Assembly: GCA_037975125.1 (NCBI GenBank)
Contig: CM075856.1
Location: forward strand, 5,616,578 to 5,680,577
Direction: 5' to 3'
DNA length: 64,000 bases
Origin: Latrodectus hesperus
Taxonomy: Eukaryota; Arthropoda; Arachnida; Araneae; Theridiidae
Part shown: piece after piece, positions 50,840 through 63,519 of the stretch
Position numbering within the stretch: position 1 is the first letter of the stretch
How the letters are laid out: each line of letters starts with the position of its first letter
Translations under genes and position numbers: made by a program
The notes under the pieces: model-generated
Database searches by the model: none
What the model saw: only the letters and a program-made list of their open reading frames with translations
Told to the model about the DNA's origin: nothing

Positions 50840-53575
50840 CATGGAAGTAAAGCTCTTAAGACTCATTTCTTTTTAATTCATCTTTTTTAGTTACTCAATT
50901 TACTTAATAAATAAACTCAAAAAGATTATAATAAATTAATAAGTACTTCCATTGTTTATGAAATGATATGCATCTGTTTGGGATACAAAAAAAAAAAATA
51001 AAAAAATATCATAATATATTGGATTAATTTTTTACATTTTATTTATTCATTTTATGACAGTATACATTTTTTTCACACGGAGTAAAATAATAGGGTTTAT
51101 TTAAATATCTCTTATGTTAACTCTTTGTAAAATGAAAAATAGATATTTTGTTTATAACATAAAGAAATAAATACACATTTATAAGTATCATCCTACAATC
51201 AACAAGTTAACAATTCTGATCATACAGTTTGCAATTATTTTTCTGTAGTATTCTTGCTTTTATCTTTTGGCGGTATAACTGGAAATTTTATTGATTGTAA
51301 TGTAGTTCTAGAAACAGTTATTTACTTAAGAATTTTGCATAATTTATTTACTTGCTCTTCTTTTTATGTAGAACTTTCCGAACAATTTCAATTTTATTTT
51401 ATGTTACTTGATTTCAGAATGCTTTTTTTTGTTATTTTTATTCTTTTATTATAAATAGACTTTTTCATGGTCAATTATACTACTTTCCTTAACTTATAAC
51501 TTTCACTTTTCTTCTTTAATTTTACTTTTATATTTACTTTCAGTCATTTGTTTAAATACCCTAAGAAAATTCTTAAGATTAAAATCCTTTTATTTCTAAA
51601 TATGAAGTGTAATACGTTTGCTTACAGTGAAATGGAAATTTCATTTTGAATTTATTTATTTTTAATTAAAGTTGGGATGTTTCATCAAACAATATTAAAA
51701 TAATATTTTTTGTAAAACGTAGATCGTGTATTGAAATTAATCTCACTACATGTCTATAATAAGTGATATTCAATCTTGAGTTTACTTGATTTAATTATTG
51801 ATTCACAATATCCTAGTTCATTTTCATACAACTGAAATTTCTATGTAAATATATTGCAAGTTTTTTAATATAAATAGTATGTTTTTATGATTTTCACATT
51901 CTGTATTTCTTAATAAGACATTCAGTAAAATTCATTACGGTTTTAATGATAATTTAGAAACTGTGCAAATTTATAAAAAAATATAATACAAGATAAAAAC
52001 CTTTGATTCTAACATTAACATGAAGAACAAAAATTGCATTATTCTCTAACTTAATTTTCAGTTAAAAAAGAGCAAATAGTAAAATGATTTTAATATTTAA
52101 ATTAGGAAATTTAAGTCTTATAAAAATACTTTATAAGATTTTTTCTAAAAATAATAATTGAAATACTTTTTTGTCATTTAAATAAATAAATTAAGGGTTT
52201 TTAAACAGGACTTAAGTCAGTCTTCGATTGCAAATGTAGTTGTTTTAACTATAAACATATATTTATTACAAATAAAAATAAAGAATTCTCTAATTCTTTA
52301 AAGTAAGAAATATAGTTTTTATAATTTTAAGTTGCTTATAATTTTCAATATCACTTACAATTTTCATATTGTATGTAATTTTTATGTGGCTTATAATTTT
52401 CAATTCTCTTCACATATTCCAAATACAATTTTTTTATCAGATAAACAATTCTTAAGTATTACGTTTCATGCACCTGTGAAAATTAAAATATTCTGTAATT
52501 GTTATCATTTTAATAGCAAAGTATAAATATTTAAAATGTTATGAAAGCTTAGTTACAACATAAAATATTTTTTTACTAATATGCCTATAAAAACATAAGG
52601 TAATGTACTTAATTTTAATTTCAATTTCTACATTTTTAAAATATCTTCAATAATGCTCATAAAAATCGTAAAGAAGTAATGATTCATTTGAGTTTAGTTT
52701 AACTTTGACAAATTTTTTCAAATTCAAAACTCAATCTTTAATGTTTTTTTATAATAACTATTTTGTCTTTTGTTCACGATATTAATAGGTCTGTGTCATT
52801 TTTATTAGGCTGGAATAAAAGTTATTTGTTATGTTTCTTTGAAGCTTTATTTCTTGACTTCCATGCAATTCCGTACTTTTGAATCATTTGTTTCCTAGAC
52901 GCATTTGATAACTGGAATGGTGAAAGCAAATATCTCGGCATGTGGCTAAAATGATTTTTTTTATTTCTGAAGTTACCTACCAAATAGTTTTTATAAGGCA
53001 ATTTCATCTCATTGTACGAATATTTTTTTTCTTTGTAAGAAAAGAGAGAGATAGAAATAATTGTTTTTTTTTTATAAAATATCTCTATACAAATTAAATT
53101 CAACAATACTTGTGGATACAATACTAACTTTTTAAGATGAGGTATTTCACAATTGTTTATTCTTTCTAATGTACTAATTTTTCTTTTATACTCAATGTAT
53201 TATATGAAAACTTATATATTGTGGACACTTTTTCTCCTAATGAGCCATAAGCGAACAGTGTTTTTGCAAATATTAACTCTAAAAATATATACCTGTAATT
53301 TGAAAGTTATATATATATATATATATATATTCATAAAAATCTATTTCAGTATCATTAAAATCAATCAAGTTATTGCAATATTTTGATATTTTAGGGACTA
53401 TATTTAAATTGAATTGCATCATTATTTACTATCATCATTAAAGACAAATGATCACTGAAAGCAGTGCATTGAAATGTGATAGCAGTAGGTAATCACATAA
53501 CATATAAATGAGAAATATGAATTAAATGTAGCTATCTATGAATCAGTCTTACAATGCTACAGATTTTATTAACAA
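50840..53575. other. AT-rich gene desert
   Basis: No supported gene. A short TA run lies at about 53309-53330. Confidence 0.6.
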
Positions 53576-53579
53576 CATT

Positions 53580-53990
53580 CAACTTGCATCAGTGTACTAA
53601 TTCCCGGTTATGGTATTGTTGAATGTTTCTGATAATTGTCAGATACAAAGATGTTTTCCTCTGCAATATAAATTTTTCATGGTCTGTCGAGTCTCGTTTT
53701 CTCTTACATCGACAGCATACAGTAAGGGAGTAAATCATTCATTTGCAAGCATATAGAAGTAATGGTCTTTTCAACCCAATGAGTTATTTTTTTAAAATTT
53801 CAGATCATCTGTGATCTCGCAGATCATGGGGTTCTTATAAATAGTACATTTTGGGGCTCTTTGAATAAATAAAGAGGAAATTGAAAAATAATTTATGCAT
53901 GAACTAATTTCCAAGTCCCTCACAGCTGCTTATGATTGCTGAAGAACTGGGATGAGTGAGGAAAAAATGCAATGCAACACCATGCATATA
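53580..53990. other. Slightly GC-richer patch, unclassified
   Basis: Composition rises in two short blocks (around GTCTGTCGAGTCTCG and CTCGCAGATCATGGGG). No box, border or frame is supported; possibly an old repeat. Confidence 0.22.
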
Positions 53991-55020
53991 TCAAGCTGTT
54001 AAGTGATTATTTTAACGTGTTTTTGTCTTTAAATTCCTTTAATAGCCCAAAATATGCTGACATTTTGTATAATAAACTGTGGATTAACGCTGAAAAATTC
54101 AACATCTTTGTTTCCTTGTAAAATTAAAAAATAACCTTTGAGAGATCATATATAATTATCCATATCATTTAGCATGATTTTTCTACTTTTAATTTGTACA
54201 TTTCAGAATACTCTCTGTTACTTTAAATATTTCTAATGCGTATTAGGAGCAAAATATCCTATTATTTCAAAGTTTATCTCAATTTATGTATTTATAAGAA
54301 TGCAATACATTTAATAAAGAGCAAATAAATTAATGCATTTTAATTTTTACCACCCTCGTTCATTTCTTAAGTTAATTTACTTTCATTATTGAAACACCCA
54401 ATGTGATTTTAAATGTGTACTTATTCTTTAAAAACATTTTAATGTTCTTTAATTAATTAATAATAAAGAACTTCTATTTTTTCTGTCTAGTAATGAGACA
54501 ATTTTATCTAGAGTGTGTTAGGAAAATTACAAATAGTGCCCTGACACATTTATCTGGCTTATATTTGATAAATTATTTACAAATAGTTAAATAATATTTT
54601 CCAGTAATTTCAATTTCGGTTTCCTTGGCAATTACTTATATTATATAACAATATAAAAACAATTCAAAAAAATTCAAAACAAATGCATGTTCAATTTTTA
54701 TTTCAATTATTTACATTAAAATTTAAAATGTACTTGAAAAATTCAATTGCAAAATATATCAAAATATTTAATTGCTTTACATTTACAAAAATGATGCATC
54801 TTTATGGTAAAAAAAAATTTTAAGAAATCTTAAAAAGCAGGCTTTTTCGGACTATTTTGCTGGAAAAAAATTGAAGCATATAGAATGGAAATATCCTATG
54901 ATGTACGATTGTTTTGTGGGAGAAAAATCACCTCTCATATGTATATGCATGTATCATTACTTAAATAAAAAAAAAGGATTTTCATTAGGTTCTATATGCT
55001 CTTAATAGGAAGCATATGAT
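53991..55020. other. AT-rich spacer
   Basis: Nothing recognised. Confidence 0.6.
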
Positions 55021-55024
55021 TTTG

Positions 55025-55280
55025 CTTTCACTGCTCCTTATCGATAACATAATGGCCTAGGGGCGTTGTAAAGCATTTTAGTATACTTAAAGCGCAATAA
55101 TAAGGCCTTGTAAATTACCATTCAGGATTTTTCATGAATGGTGAGTAATATTCAGGAGCAGCAGGGAAGAAATCCGGAAAACCCTTAAGCACGCACTCCG
55201 ACAAATGCGTAAGCAGAGATGAAGCAGCCATCTTCAACAGTTGATGAGAACGAATGTGCGACCGTTTGCTTTGGAAAGCA
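55025..55280. other. GC-richer patch, unclassified
   Basis: About 250 bp of raised GC including ATGGCCTAGGGGCG and AGCACGCACTCCGAC. A minus-strand frame (55234-55473) overlaps its edge and has no recognisable domain. It could be an old repeat or a regulatory island. Confidence 0.22.
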
Positions 55281-58210
55281 CTGTTCTACCCCTAGGCTGT
55301 TTACCAATCTCGATAAAAATAGTATTCAATATTCTTAAGATATACCTTTTTTTAAAGAAAAAAACTAGCCACATTATTTGTATATGACATCTTTCTGATT
55401 TTGAGGAATCCTTATATTCATATAAAACTGGAAAAGTACATCTGGATGCTGATGGTATTGCACTTAAAAGCAAAAAGAATATAGAATTCGATGCATTTTT
55501 GTGTGGTTACTTATACAAATAACAAAAATGTCCTTAATTTTCCAAAAAAACTCTGTTAAAAATTTTAATTTTATATAAACTAATCAATAATATATAGATA
55601 TATTCCCTACATCAGATAAACATAGTTCATAACCAATATTTTTTAAAAAGAAAAAAATGGAATATTTGATCAGAATAAAAACGAGATATTTTTCCAACAT
55701 TATTTAACTAAATTCTAATCTATCTTCATAAACTATATTTTCTTTATTTCAGTAACGATATAAAATGGGGAAATGTAAAACCTCAAATGTAAACACTTCT
55801 TACAAAATATGTAAACTCCATTCACAGGAATCATGCTTCAATTTTCTGTGATATTATTTTTTCAAAATTCATTGCTGTTTTTATTTATTATTTGATTTAA
55901 TAAAAATGCACAAACTGATATCAATCAAAGATAAAATAAAACCACAAATGACAACCAATTCGAAACAGAAATTGGATGCTCTGCAAAATGTATTTTTGGA
56001 ATAGTAACATTTTATTTTAAAACTTTTAATTTTAAAATAATAAAGTTAGATTTATAAATTGACATATAAATGCGTATTATCCATTCTTGAAATAAAATCA
56101 AAGCATTAAGAACATTTTTATCCAAATATTACTATATATGGATATATATGTATTAAAAATTATTATTTCTTTCCCTAAGAGTTATATCTAAGCATTAAAA
56201 TGCTGATGATAAAATTACTAAGCATTATTTAAAAAAATGAGTGCTCATTTTTCACTCACAAATTTTCCGAATTCTTGATTTCATTTGAAATTTTATTCAT
56301 GAAGAATTCTGTGACCTTTTTCTCACTTTTAATGAAATTATTGATGACGTATCTCCAAATTATACAAAGAATGTTCAAGAACTTTGTAAGATCTTTATTT
56401 AATGAATATTCAGATAGCAAGCGTTTGATATTATGTTGCCATCATATTAGTTTCAAAATACTGCTGAGGTTCATAATCAAATTAGTTATTTCATTGTTTT
56501 ATTGAGGGCATCAGTCTTAAGAAATTGTATTCCTGGAAGCTGTTAAATATAATCCTTGCCCTTCAAAGAAAGAAAAATTTAAACGTAATAAATTGATTTT
56601 ATGTTTATTGCAGATTTCTTCGAATTGTGGCAGAAATTCTATATTTATTCGGTTTTATAAGGGGAAATAAATAATTGAATTGAAATCATTATAGCTTTTC
56701 TACGAAAAAATAAGGTATGGTTACAGTCTCACATTTACTTTTTTTAATTTTTTTCTGCATAGATGTTAAAGAAAAAATAAACATAATTAAAGTACCGAAA
56801 ACGAATCCCTGGAAATACCAGAAGCATAATCATAAAGATATTATTTTTCTTCCTTTCATTCTGATAAAAGTTATTTATTTAATGTTATATGACCACATAA
56901 TTTAACCCCGCAAACGAAATATTAATTACATTAGGAAATCTATTAAGGATTAACTTTTATATAGCATTTAGAATTATATTCTTTTGATGATTTAATTTTT
57001 ATATTCTCAAGTTTTTATTAGCTTTTGCAAAACATTTTTGACATTCTGCAACATTTTATATCTTAAAAAAAAATCATTTCAGATTTGATGGATTCATTTG
57101 AATTCAAATCTGAAATGGAAAAATATGTAATCATTGTCCTTGTCCAATTTTAAATTTATGTTTGTTTATAAGCAGATGAACGTAAAAAACATTGACGTCG
57201 AATCATTAGTAAGATTAATAAGCATTTTTATTGGGTGATGTGAATATTATAAGAAAGATTGAAAATTGTAAGGCTGCTTTATTGTAATAACCTAAGCTTT
57301 TAAAGTTGCCAGATCTTAATCCTTGTGGAAATCGCTCATAGCATCTGAGTTCACACACCTGAAAAAAAGAAAAAAGGTTTTACACTTTAGAATCTTTACA
57401 AGTCAAGTGTTGCTTTGTTAGTCTGAAAGTAAGATATTTAGTCAATGCTATCCAATTAATAGAATTCATGGTGTCTTTATTACCCTGTTTAAATGCAAAT
57501 AGAAATTATGCCGGATATAATATAAATGTTCAGAAATTTGTGATCCTAATATGGATAAATGTTAGAAAATTTTAAGTAAAATGGAATATTATTGTTTTAT
57601 TTTTCTCAAAATATCATTTGTATTGTTGTTATTAATGGTTTTTCAAGTAAAGTCAAATTACTTCTTATAACACACAATTACCTCTAATTACTTTTTATTA
57701 AGTTCACATTTTAGATGGATTTATGAAAACTATGCATACATAGATATAATAAATATATATATATTGACACCACTTAGCGAACAGGTCAAGAGCGGAAACC
57801 ATTATTAACATAGGTTACATTTTTGCCTTCTGAAAAGAATTTTCTTAGATAGTGAGACATATAAATGTGTCTTAAGAAAAAAAACCCTAAAAACTAACTA
57901 GCACCCACCCCGTCAGAGATATATAGAATGCATGAGCATAGTATCTATTTCCACTTGTTAAACAGTTGTAGGAGAGAAAGTTGTAGGCCTAAAAACTTTT
58001 GTTCCTACAGTATGGTCGCACGACAAGGACTCTGCGAATTATAATAGGTTGTTTGTATTTTCAACTATGTATTACCAATTTTCTGATAATAACAACGAAT
58101 AGCCGAATTATATCTCTAGTTAATAAAAGAAACGTACTCAATTTCTATTGATATTATATTAGAAGATATATTGGTTTCAACTGAACTGGTTATTATACAA
58201 TCCAAAAACA
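55281..58210. other. AT-rich gene desert
   Basis: No supported gene. Small open frames (56275-56505, 56717-56905) are AT-driven. A less AT-rich stretch at 57770-58030 precedes the next transposon, with no recognised content. Confidence 0.55.
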
Positions 58211-58214
58211 AATA

Positions 58215-59629
58215 CATTACTGGCCATTAAAATTGCTACACCAGGAAAGCGGCACACTACACACGTGAAATTTCCATGACTGGTAAAACTTGCTGTGATA
58301 TACAAATGATTAGATTTTCAGCGCATTCATACAAAGCAGACGACAGTAGCGACATCTACAATGTGATTAAAACCAGAGATTTGACAGCAGTTTTCTCATA
58401 CTCAATTTCCGTTTCAACGTTATTTTCGGCAAAGAAAGTTGTTGTAATGCCTCGTGTAAGAAAAAGAAATGCCTATCAGCACGTGTCTGACATTGATCGA
58501 GGAAGGATTATAGCCTACCGGGATTGCGGTTTATCGTACCGCAATATTACTGCTCGCGTCGGTCGAGACCCCATGACTGTTAGCAGAATATGGAATCGAT
58601 GGGTTCAGGACAATCATACGGAACGTCATGCAGGATCTCAACGACCCCCATCACTAAAAGCAGAGAAGACAGACATCTTATCCGCATGGTCACAAGGAAT
58701 CGTACAGCCACGTCACGAACCCTGAGTCGAGAAATGGAGTCATTTGCAAGGCAACAAGTTTCTGCTCGAACAGTTCGACGACGTTCGCAGCAGCATGGAT
58801 TGTCTGCACGGTGACCATGACTTCGGCTACCATTGACGCTGCGTCACAGACAGGAGCGCCTTCAATGGTGTGATCAGCGACGAACCTGGATGCGGGAATG
58901 GCATCACGTCATCTTTACAGATGAATCTCGGTTCTGTATACAGGACCATGATGGCCGCATCCGTGTTTTGAGGCATCGTGGAGAACGCACATTGCCATCT
59001 TGCATTGGACATCGCCATACTGGCCCATCTGCCCATCTGCTGGAGTGATGGTATGGGGTGCCATTGGATACACGTCTCCATCACCTCTTGTTCACGTTAC
59101 CGGCACTTTCAACAGCAACCGCTACATTTCCGATGTGTTAAGGCCCGTGGCTCTGCCCTATCTTCGAGGCCTCTCTAATGTTTTGTTTCAACAGGATAAT
59201 GCACGACTGCATGTTGCCCGTACTGTTCTGAAATTCCTTGATACAGAACAGTTTCGATTGTTACCCTGGCCAGCACGTTCTCCTGATCTCTTACCAATTG
59301 AGAACGTATGGTCAATGGTTACCGAGCGATTGGCACGCCATCACTCACCATCCACTACTGTCGATGAACTGTGGCATAGTGCTGAAGCTGCATGGACTGA
59401 GATCCCCGTAAATGCCATTCAATCTCTGTTTGTTTCCATGCCTAGGTGGATAAATGCTGTTATTGCAGCCAGTGGTGGCTGCTCGGGGTACTGATTTCTC
59501 AAGATCTATACATCCTAATTTCTTGTAAATCTAATCACTTGTTCTTTTCACTATAATGTATAAGTCCAATAAATATCGTTCTGTTATTTGCATTCCTTCT
59601 TGGTGTGGCAATTTTAATGGCCAGTAGTG
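58215..59629 (+). mobile_element. Tc1-like DNA transposon, family B, copy 2
   Basis: A 1415-bp element with TA on both sides (58213-58214, 59630-59631). The left end reads CATTACTGGCCATTAAAATT and the right, on the minus strand, CACTACTGGCCATTAAAATT, a single difference. The interior is highly similar to the copy at 14609-16020, in opposite orientation. Confidence 0.95.
58447..59494 (+). pseudogene. Tc1 transposase, family B copy 2, broken
   Basis: The ATG at 58447 opens MPRVRKRNAYQHVSDIDRGR. The first HTH (GLSYRNITARVGRDPMTVSR) is in frame until a small indel near 58640. The next frame carries the second HTH (SARTVRRRSQQHGL) and stops at TGA 58812-58814. It then resumes with IFTDESRFC, the first catalytic Asp. 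An 8-bp tandem duplication of CCCATCTG (59024-59031 and 59032-59039) shifts the frame again. The last frame holds FQQDNARLH (second Asp) and LLPIENVWSM (Glu) and ends at 59494 with ASGGCSGY. All three catalytic residues are kept, unlike copy 1, but the frame is broken three times. Confidence 0.93.
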
Positions 59630-59631
59630 TA

Positions 59632-60510
59632 TTTTTGTGATTATAAAGTGTAAGTGTTCGATTGTGGTCATTTCATCAGTTATAGGCACTATTCTGTTGA
59701 AATTCATCTATAGGCAAGAATAAATTATAAGAAAGGAAAAATAGTTACAGAATATCAGATATTTCACTGTCTGGTCATTTTTTATCAGTTATGAGTTCCA
59801 GATGGGAAGAGATGATATCAGCACTATCCTCTGATTTTATACCAGAGGAAGAATAGAATAATGACATGAGCTTATATATGACATGAGCTTAGCAACCTTT
59901 TCCCATGAAGTTTCTGAACACTAATCAAAACATTGTTGTATACAGGCAGAAAGATAATCTATCTTAAAATATAATGTCAAAGAATTTAAACGCCGAACTT
60001 TTCTGTTCATTGCATTACTACAAAAGCAAGCATCTATGTTTCAAAGGCGCAAGTAATGAAATCTGGTAACTAAAATGTCCATGCAGTGGATATTTTTTAA
60101 ACGTTCTACTGCACTGCAAATGTTATCAAGTGCTTTATATTGAACTTGTGGTTGTGCTTTTAACAATATTCATTGTGATGTTTCAGGAGGCCTCAGAGAA
60201 CCTCATTAGTGTGATGCGGCCAATATGTTTGTCGTTAAGTACAGTAACGGTAAAAGATGGTCGTTATGAAACCTGCCTATCAGTTTTCCTGAAATAAAAA
60301 CAAATCTTTTTTTTGCATAGATTGTGTTAAATAAATCATCCTTAACATTTCTAAACTAATGAAAGCAACCGCAGAACTGTTATTTGAATTCTTAACTCTC
60401 TCGTCTTTTATCTGATACATTGAAATCCTTTTTAAAATGTGTAATGTTTTTACATCGATAAATACAAATCATTAGGGTTGCAGCCCATATGCACATCATG
60501 GACAATTATA
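59632..60510. other. Spacer without recognised features
   Basis: A short direct duplication (ATGACATGAGCTTA) lies near 59863-59891. No gene. Confidence 0.6.
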
Positions 60511-60513
60511 GTG

Positions 60514-60538
60514 CACCTGCAAGCACTGCTTGCAGGTG
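60514..60538. repeat. Perfect 12-bp palindrome with 1-nt centre
   Basis: CACCTGCAAGCA and its exact reverse complement TGCTTGCAGGTG are separated by one C. The arms contain CACCTG, an E-box core. It could form a cruciform or bind a symmetric factor; neither is shown. Confidence 0.9.
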
Positions 60539-60552
60539 TATATCGCAGGGCA

Positions 60553-60715
60553 ATATATATAAGGGAGAAGAGATCCCTTATACTCCATATAAAAGAGATC
60601 CCTTATATAAGGGAGAAGATATCACTTATACTATATATAAGAGGGAAGTGATCTCTTATATATGAGAAAGAAGAGTTTCCTTATACTATATATGTAAGGG
60701 AGACGAGATTTCCGA
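60553..60715. repeat. Minisatellite of about 30-bp units
   Basis: About five imperfect units, each resembling ATATATAAGGGAGAAGAGAT followed by CCCTTATACT, near 60553, 60603, 60633, 60661 and 60688. A partial unit lies near 60588. AAGGGA and TCCCTT inside a unit are complementary, so single units can fold into short hairpins. Confidence 0.82.
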
Positions 60716-60719
60716 TTTA

Positions 60720-61600
60720 AAGTACGGCAATAATATTTTTTCGTTAGTTCCTGAATTCGTCTAAGGAAGAAGGGTAGACTCTAGGAATGGTGCATCAGAG
60801 AAATCGTGTTGGATGAGACCTAACAACTGCGATGGGGATCTTTAATCTCTGGACGCAGGAGTGGACCTTCATTTGATTACAGGCTACAGAAAAGTGTTGA
60901 GAAAGGCATACGATGAACGGAATGCTTAAAAGTTTGGATAAAATGAAAAAAAATATTCTGCTGATTTTAAGCAACTTACTATTTGTCAATTTTTTTAGAA
61001 ATTGAATAAATATAAATTTCTAATTTTAAATCAAAATTGTTTTTTTATTTATTTAGGGGACAGTAGATTATAAAAATATGCAAAATGGTCAAAAATATCG
61101 ATTTTTCTTTTTAGTTTATAAAATAAAATATGAATCATTCTCTATATTATTCAAAAATAATTTTGGATTGCAGTCAATTTTAGACAAAGCTATTAAGGTT
61201 TTATTAAAGTAAACAATGTACCACGCCCCTTTTTCACGTTTGCCCGAAAACATAAACAAGTAACCCGAGGAGAGTGTATATGAATAATAAATAATTTCCA
61301 ATGAAATATATGTATTTATAGAAAGTACTAAGTTTCAAATAGCCCATTTTTTGGCTAATATTTGTTTGATTTACAGCATTCAAACTTAAAACAATAAGGT
61401 ATTTATTTTGTAAACAAACGGTCACGCCCATTTCCTATCGTCTCATAGCATGCAAATATTTATTCTTCAAATCATTATTTACTGAATTCTTGTTTTAGAA
61501 TGTGCTATATTTTTGCTACATCAAAATTATTTAGTTTTTATTATTTGTACGATTTCGTCTGGCAACACTAATTTTGTTGATTTTCACAGCTATCATTATT
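60720..61600. other. Spacer without recognised features
   Basis: Minus-strand open frames at 60795-60989, 61116-61301 and 61234-61431 have no recognisable domain. Confidence 0.55.
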
Positions 61601-61610
61601 TTGATTTCAT

Positions 61611-61830
61611 CGCTCCGTGGATGAGTGGTCTAAAGCATCACCGCTAATCGCTTGAGAGCGTAGGAGTGGGGGTTCGATTCCCTCCATGGCCCTGGGTGTT
61701 TTCTTCGTTATTCTTCTGTGGTTGTACATCTGTCATTGTGCTATTTGTCCTATTATCGACGAAGACTTACAAGCGGATCTCAAGAATCAAGCATACAAGT
61801 CTGAATATATGTAATGTAATAAATAAATAA
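61611..61830 (+). mobile_element. tRNA-Ser-like SINE, family D
   Basis: The head has an A-box region GTGGATGAGTGGTCTAAAGC, an anticodon-loop-like CCGCTAATCG (GCT), a small variable-arm hairpin (CGCT TGAG AGCG) and B box GGTTCGATTCC. This is the layout of tRNA-Ser(GCT). The acceptor ends do not pair well, so it is not taken as a functional tRNA gene. A body and an ATAAATAAATAA tail follow. Flanking TTGATTTCATCGCT (61601-61614) and TTGATTTCACCGCT (61831-61844) form a target-site duplication with one mismatch. Confidence 0.82.
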
Positions 61831-61966
61831 TTGATTTCACCGCTTGATTTCTGTTTTAATTTTGAAACTTGTATTTCTGTTTGCTGTTCTTTTATAAAAC
61901 AGTTCTTTTCAGAACTACTTTCACAAATAATATTTTCTTGAATCGAACATTGTAATTTCCATCATA

Positions 61967-63519
61967 ATGCATGCAATTAGTTCAAGATACTGGAAACCTA
62001 AAGGCAGACTAACGAAAAGAAAATTTGATGCGATTGAATCAGCTGATGCGGGAGCTGTACCAAAGGAAACAGTTGACCAAAAATTTTCTTTTATAGATGT
62101 AAATATTCCAGAATCTGGCATTTTACTTAATGATATTCCTCCTGCATGTGGAAAAGAGTATATTCTTATGAAAAAAACTGCTTCTCCAGTCTTCTAAGGA
62201 ATTTGCCATGCAGTAATTGTGGTGTCTGCTCTTTAGATGTATCCACTAAGAAAAATTATAGTTTTTCAGTAAAGCTGAAAATGTCCTACAAATCTTGCCA
62301 AAAAAAACTTTGGCTCAACTTTTTCTAGTCCAGGAGAACCATACTCACGAAAATTTGATGTCAATAACAAAGTTGCGGCAGCTTTTTTGAGCTTTGGAAA
62401 AGGTCATGCATCAATGGAATCATTCTCTCGAACACTGGATTGTGCAAACATAGATAAAAATCATTTTCTAAATGTTTCTCTAATTTAGTTTAAAAAAATG
62501 AAGGGTTTCGAAATGAAATGTTAAAAGCAAGCCATAGTGCTGTCAGGAAATCACATTTAGAATTAAATTCAAATTTAAATCTTAAGGATCAGTTACATAT
62601 TTCTGTGTCCTATGATGGAACTTGGCAGAAACGAGGTCATACTTCTTTATCAAAGTATGGAATAGCCATTGATTCCGTCACAGGTTTAGTAGTTGACTTT
62701 GAAATCATGTCGAAGTACTGTTCGGAGCGTACAGTTGCATCTTGAAATCTCGGGGAAAACAGTGCTGAATTTCACATAAGAAAAAGACACAGAGAAAACT
62801 ACCAAAAAACTTCAGCGGATCATCTGGGAGCATGTAAATGGTTGCTGTTTCACGAATTTGGAAACGTTCATATAATATGTTGTACACAACAACTAAACGT
62901 GGTGGTGATTCTAAAACATTTATTCACTTAAACGAAGAGAAAATATATAGTGATATTTCAATTGCTAAAGAATGTATTAATTATATTGCGAAAAGACTTG
63001 GAACAGCACTTCGTAGTGTTATAAAAGAATGGAAAGTGAAAAGCGTCACACTTAGTGCTCGAAAGCAAGGCAATTTAATGGAAGAAACTGTTGTAAAACT
63101 CCAAACTTTTTGTCGGAAAGCAATAAACGATAATGCTCCTGATATTCCAAAGATGAAAACTTTAATTTTGGCGACTCTTTATCACTGTATCTCAACAGAT
63201 AAAAAGCCTCAACATAAGGAATGTCCCACTGGACGTTTATCATGGTGCTTTTATCAAAAAGCTGTGGCATGCAATGAAATACCACTCATTGATGAAGACT
63301 AAACTTTCAGAAAAAGTTGTCGAGAAGATACTACCAGTGTACCAAAGGCTAGCTTCTAATGAAATTCTTCTTTGTTGTGCTTCTGCAAAAACTCAAAATG
63401 CAAATGAAAGTTTTCTCAGTTGTATATGGAAAAAATGCTCGAAAGATATATTTGTATTTAAAAAAGACTTGAGAGACTGGAGTATGCAGTAACTCTAGCC
63501 ATCAGGAAGTTCAATTTTA
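61967..63519 (+). pseudogene. Mutator-like (MULE) transposase, broken
   Basis: Fragments in several frames line up in order with animal Mutator-like transposase proteins. They are an N-terminal part (61967-62190), a zinc-like PCSNCGVCSLDVSTKKN (to about 62310), GEPYSRKFDVNNKVAAAFLS to a TAG at 62486-62488, and ISVSYDGTWQKRGHTSLSKY (first catalytic Asp probably in YDGTW). Next come YQKTSADHLGA, IWKR with RGGDSKTF and AKRLGTALR (62838-63302), then KTQNANESFLSCIWKKC. Finally, in another frame, LEYAVTLAIRKFN ends near 63519. At least four stops or frameshifts separate these parts. No intron signals or terminal inverted repeats were found. The product would be nuclear transposase; none is expected. 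Confidence 0.85.

Noticed and set aside
55234..55473. A minus-strand 79-codon frame considered as a small gene
   Set aside because: It only partly overlaps a GC-richer patch and has no signal peptide, domain or conserved-looking motif.
61611..61692. A functional tRNA-Ser gene
   Set aside because: The boxes and variable-arm hairpin are tRNA-like, but the acceptor ends do not pair well. A SINE body, A-rich tail and target-site duplications surround it.
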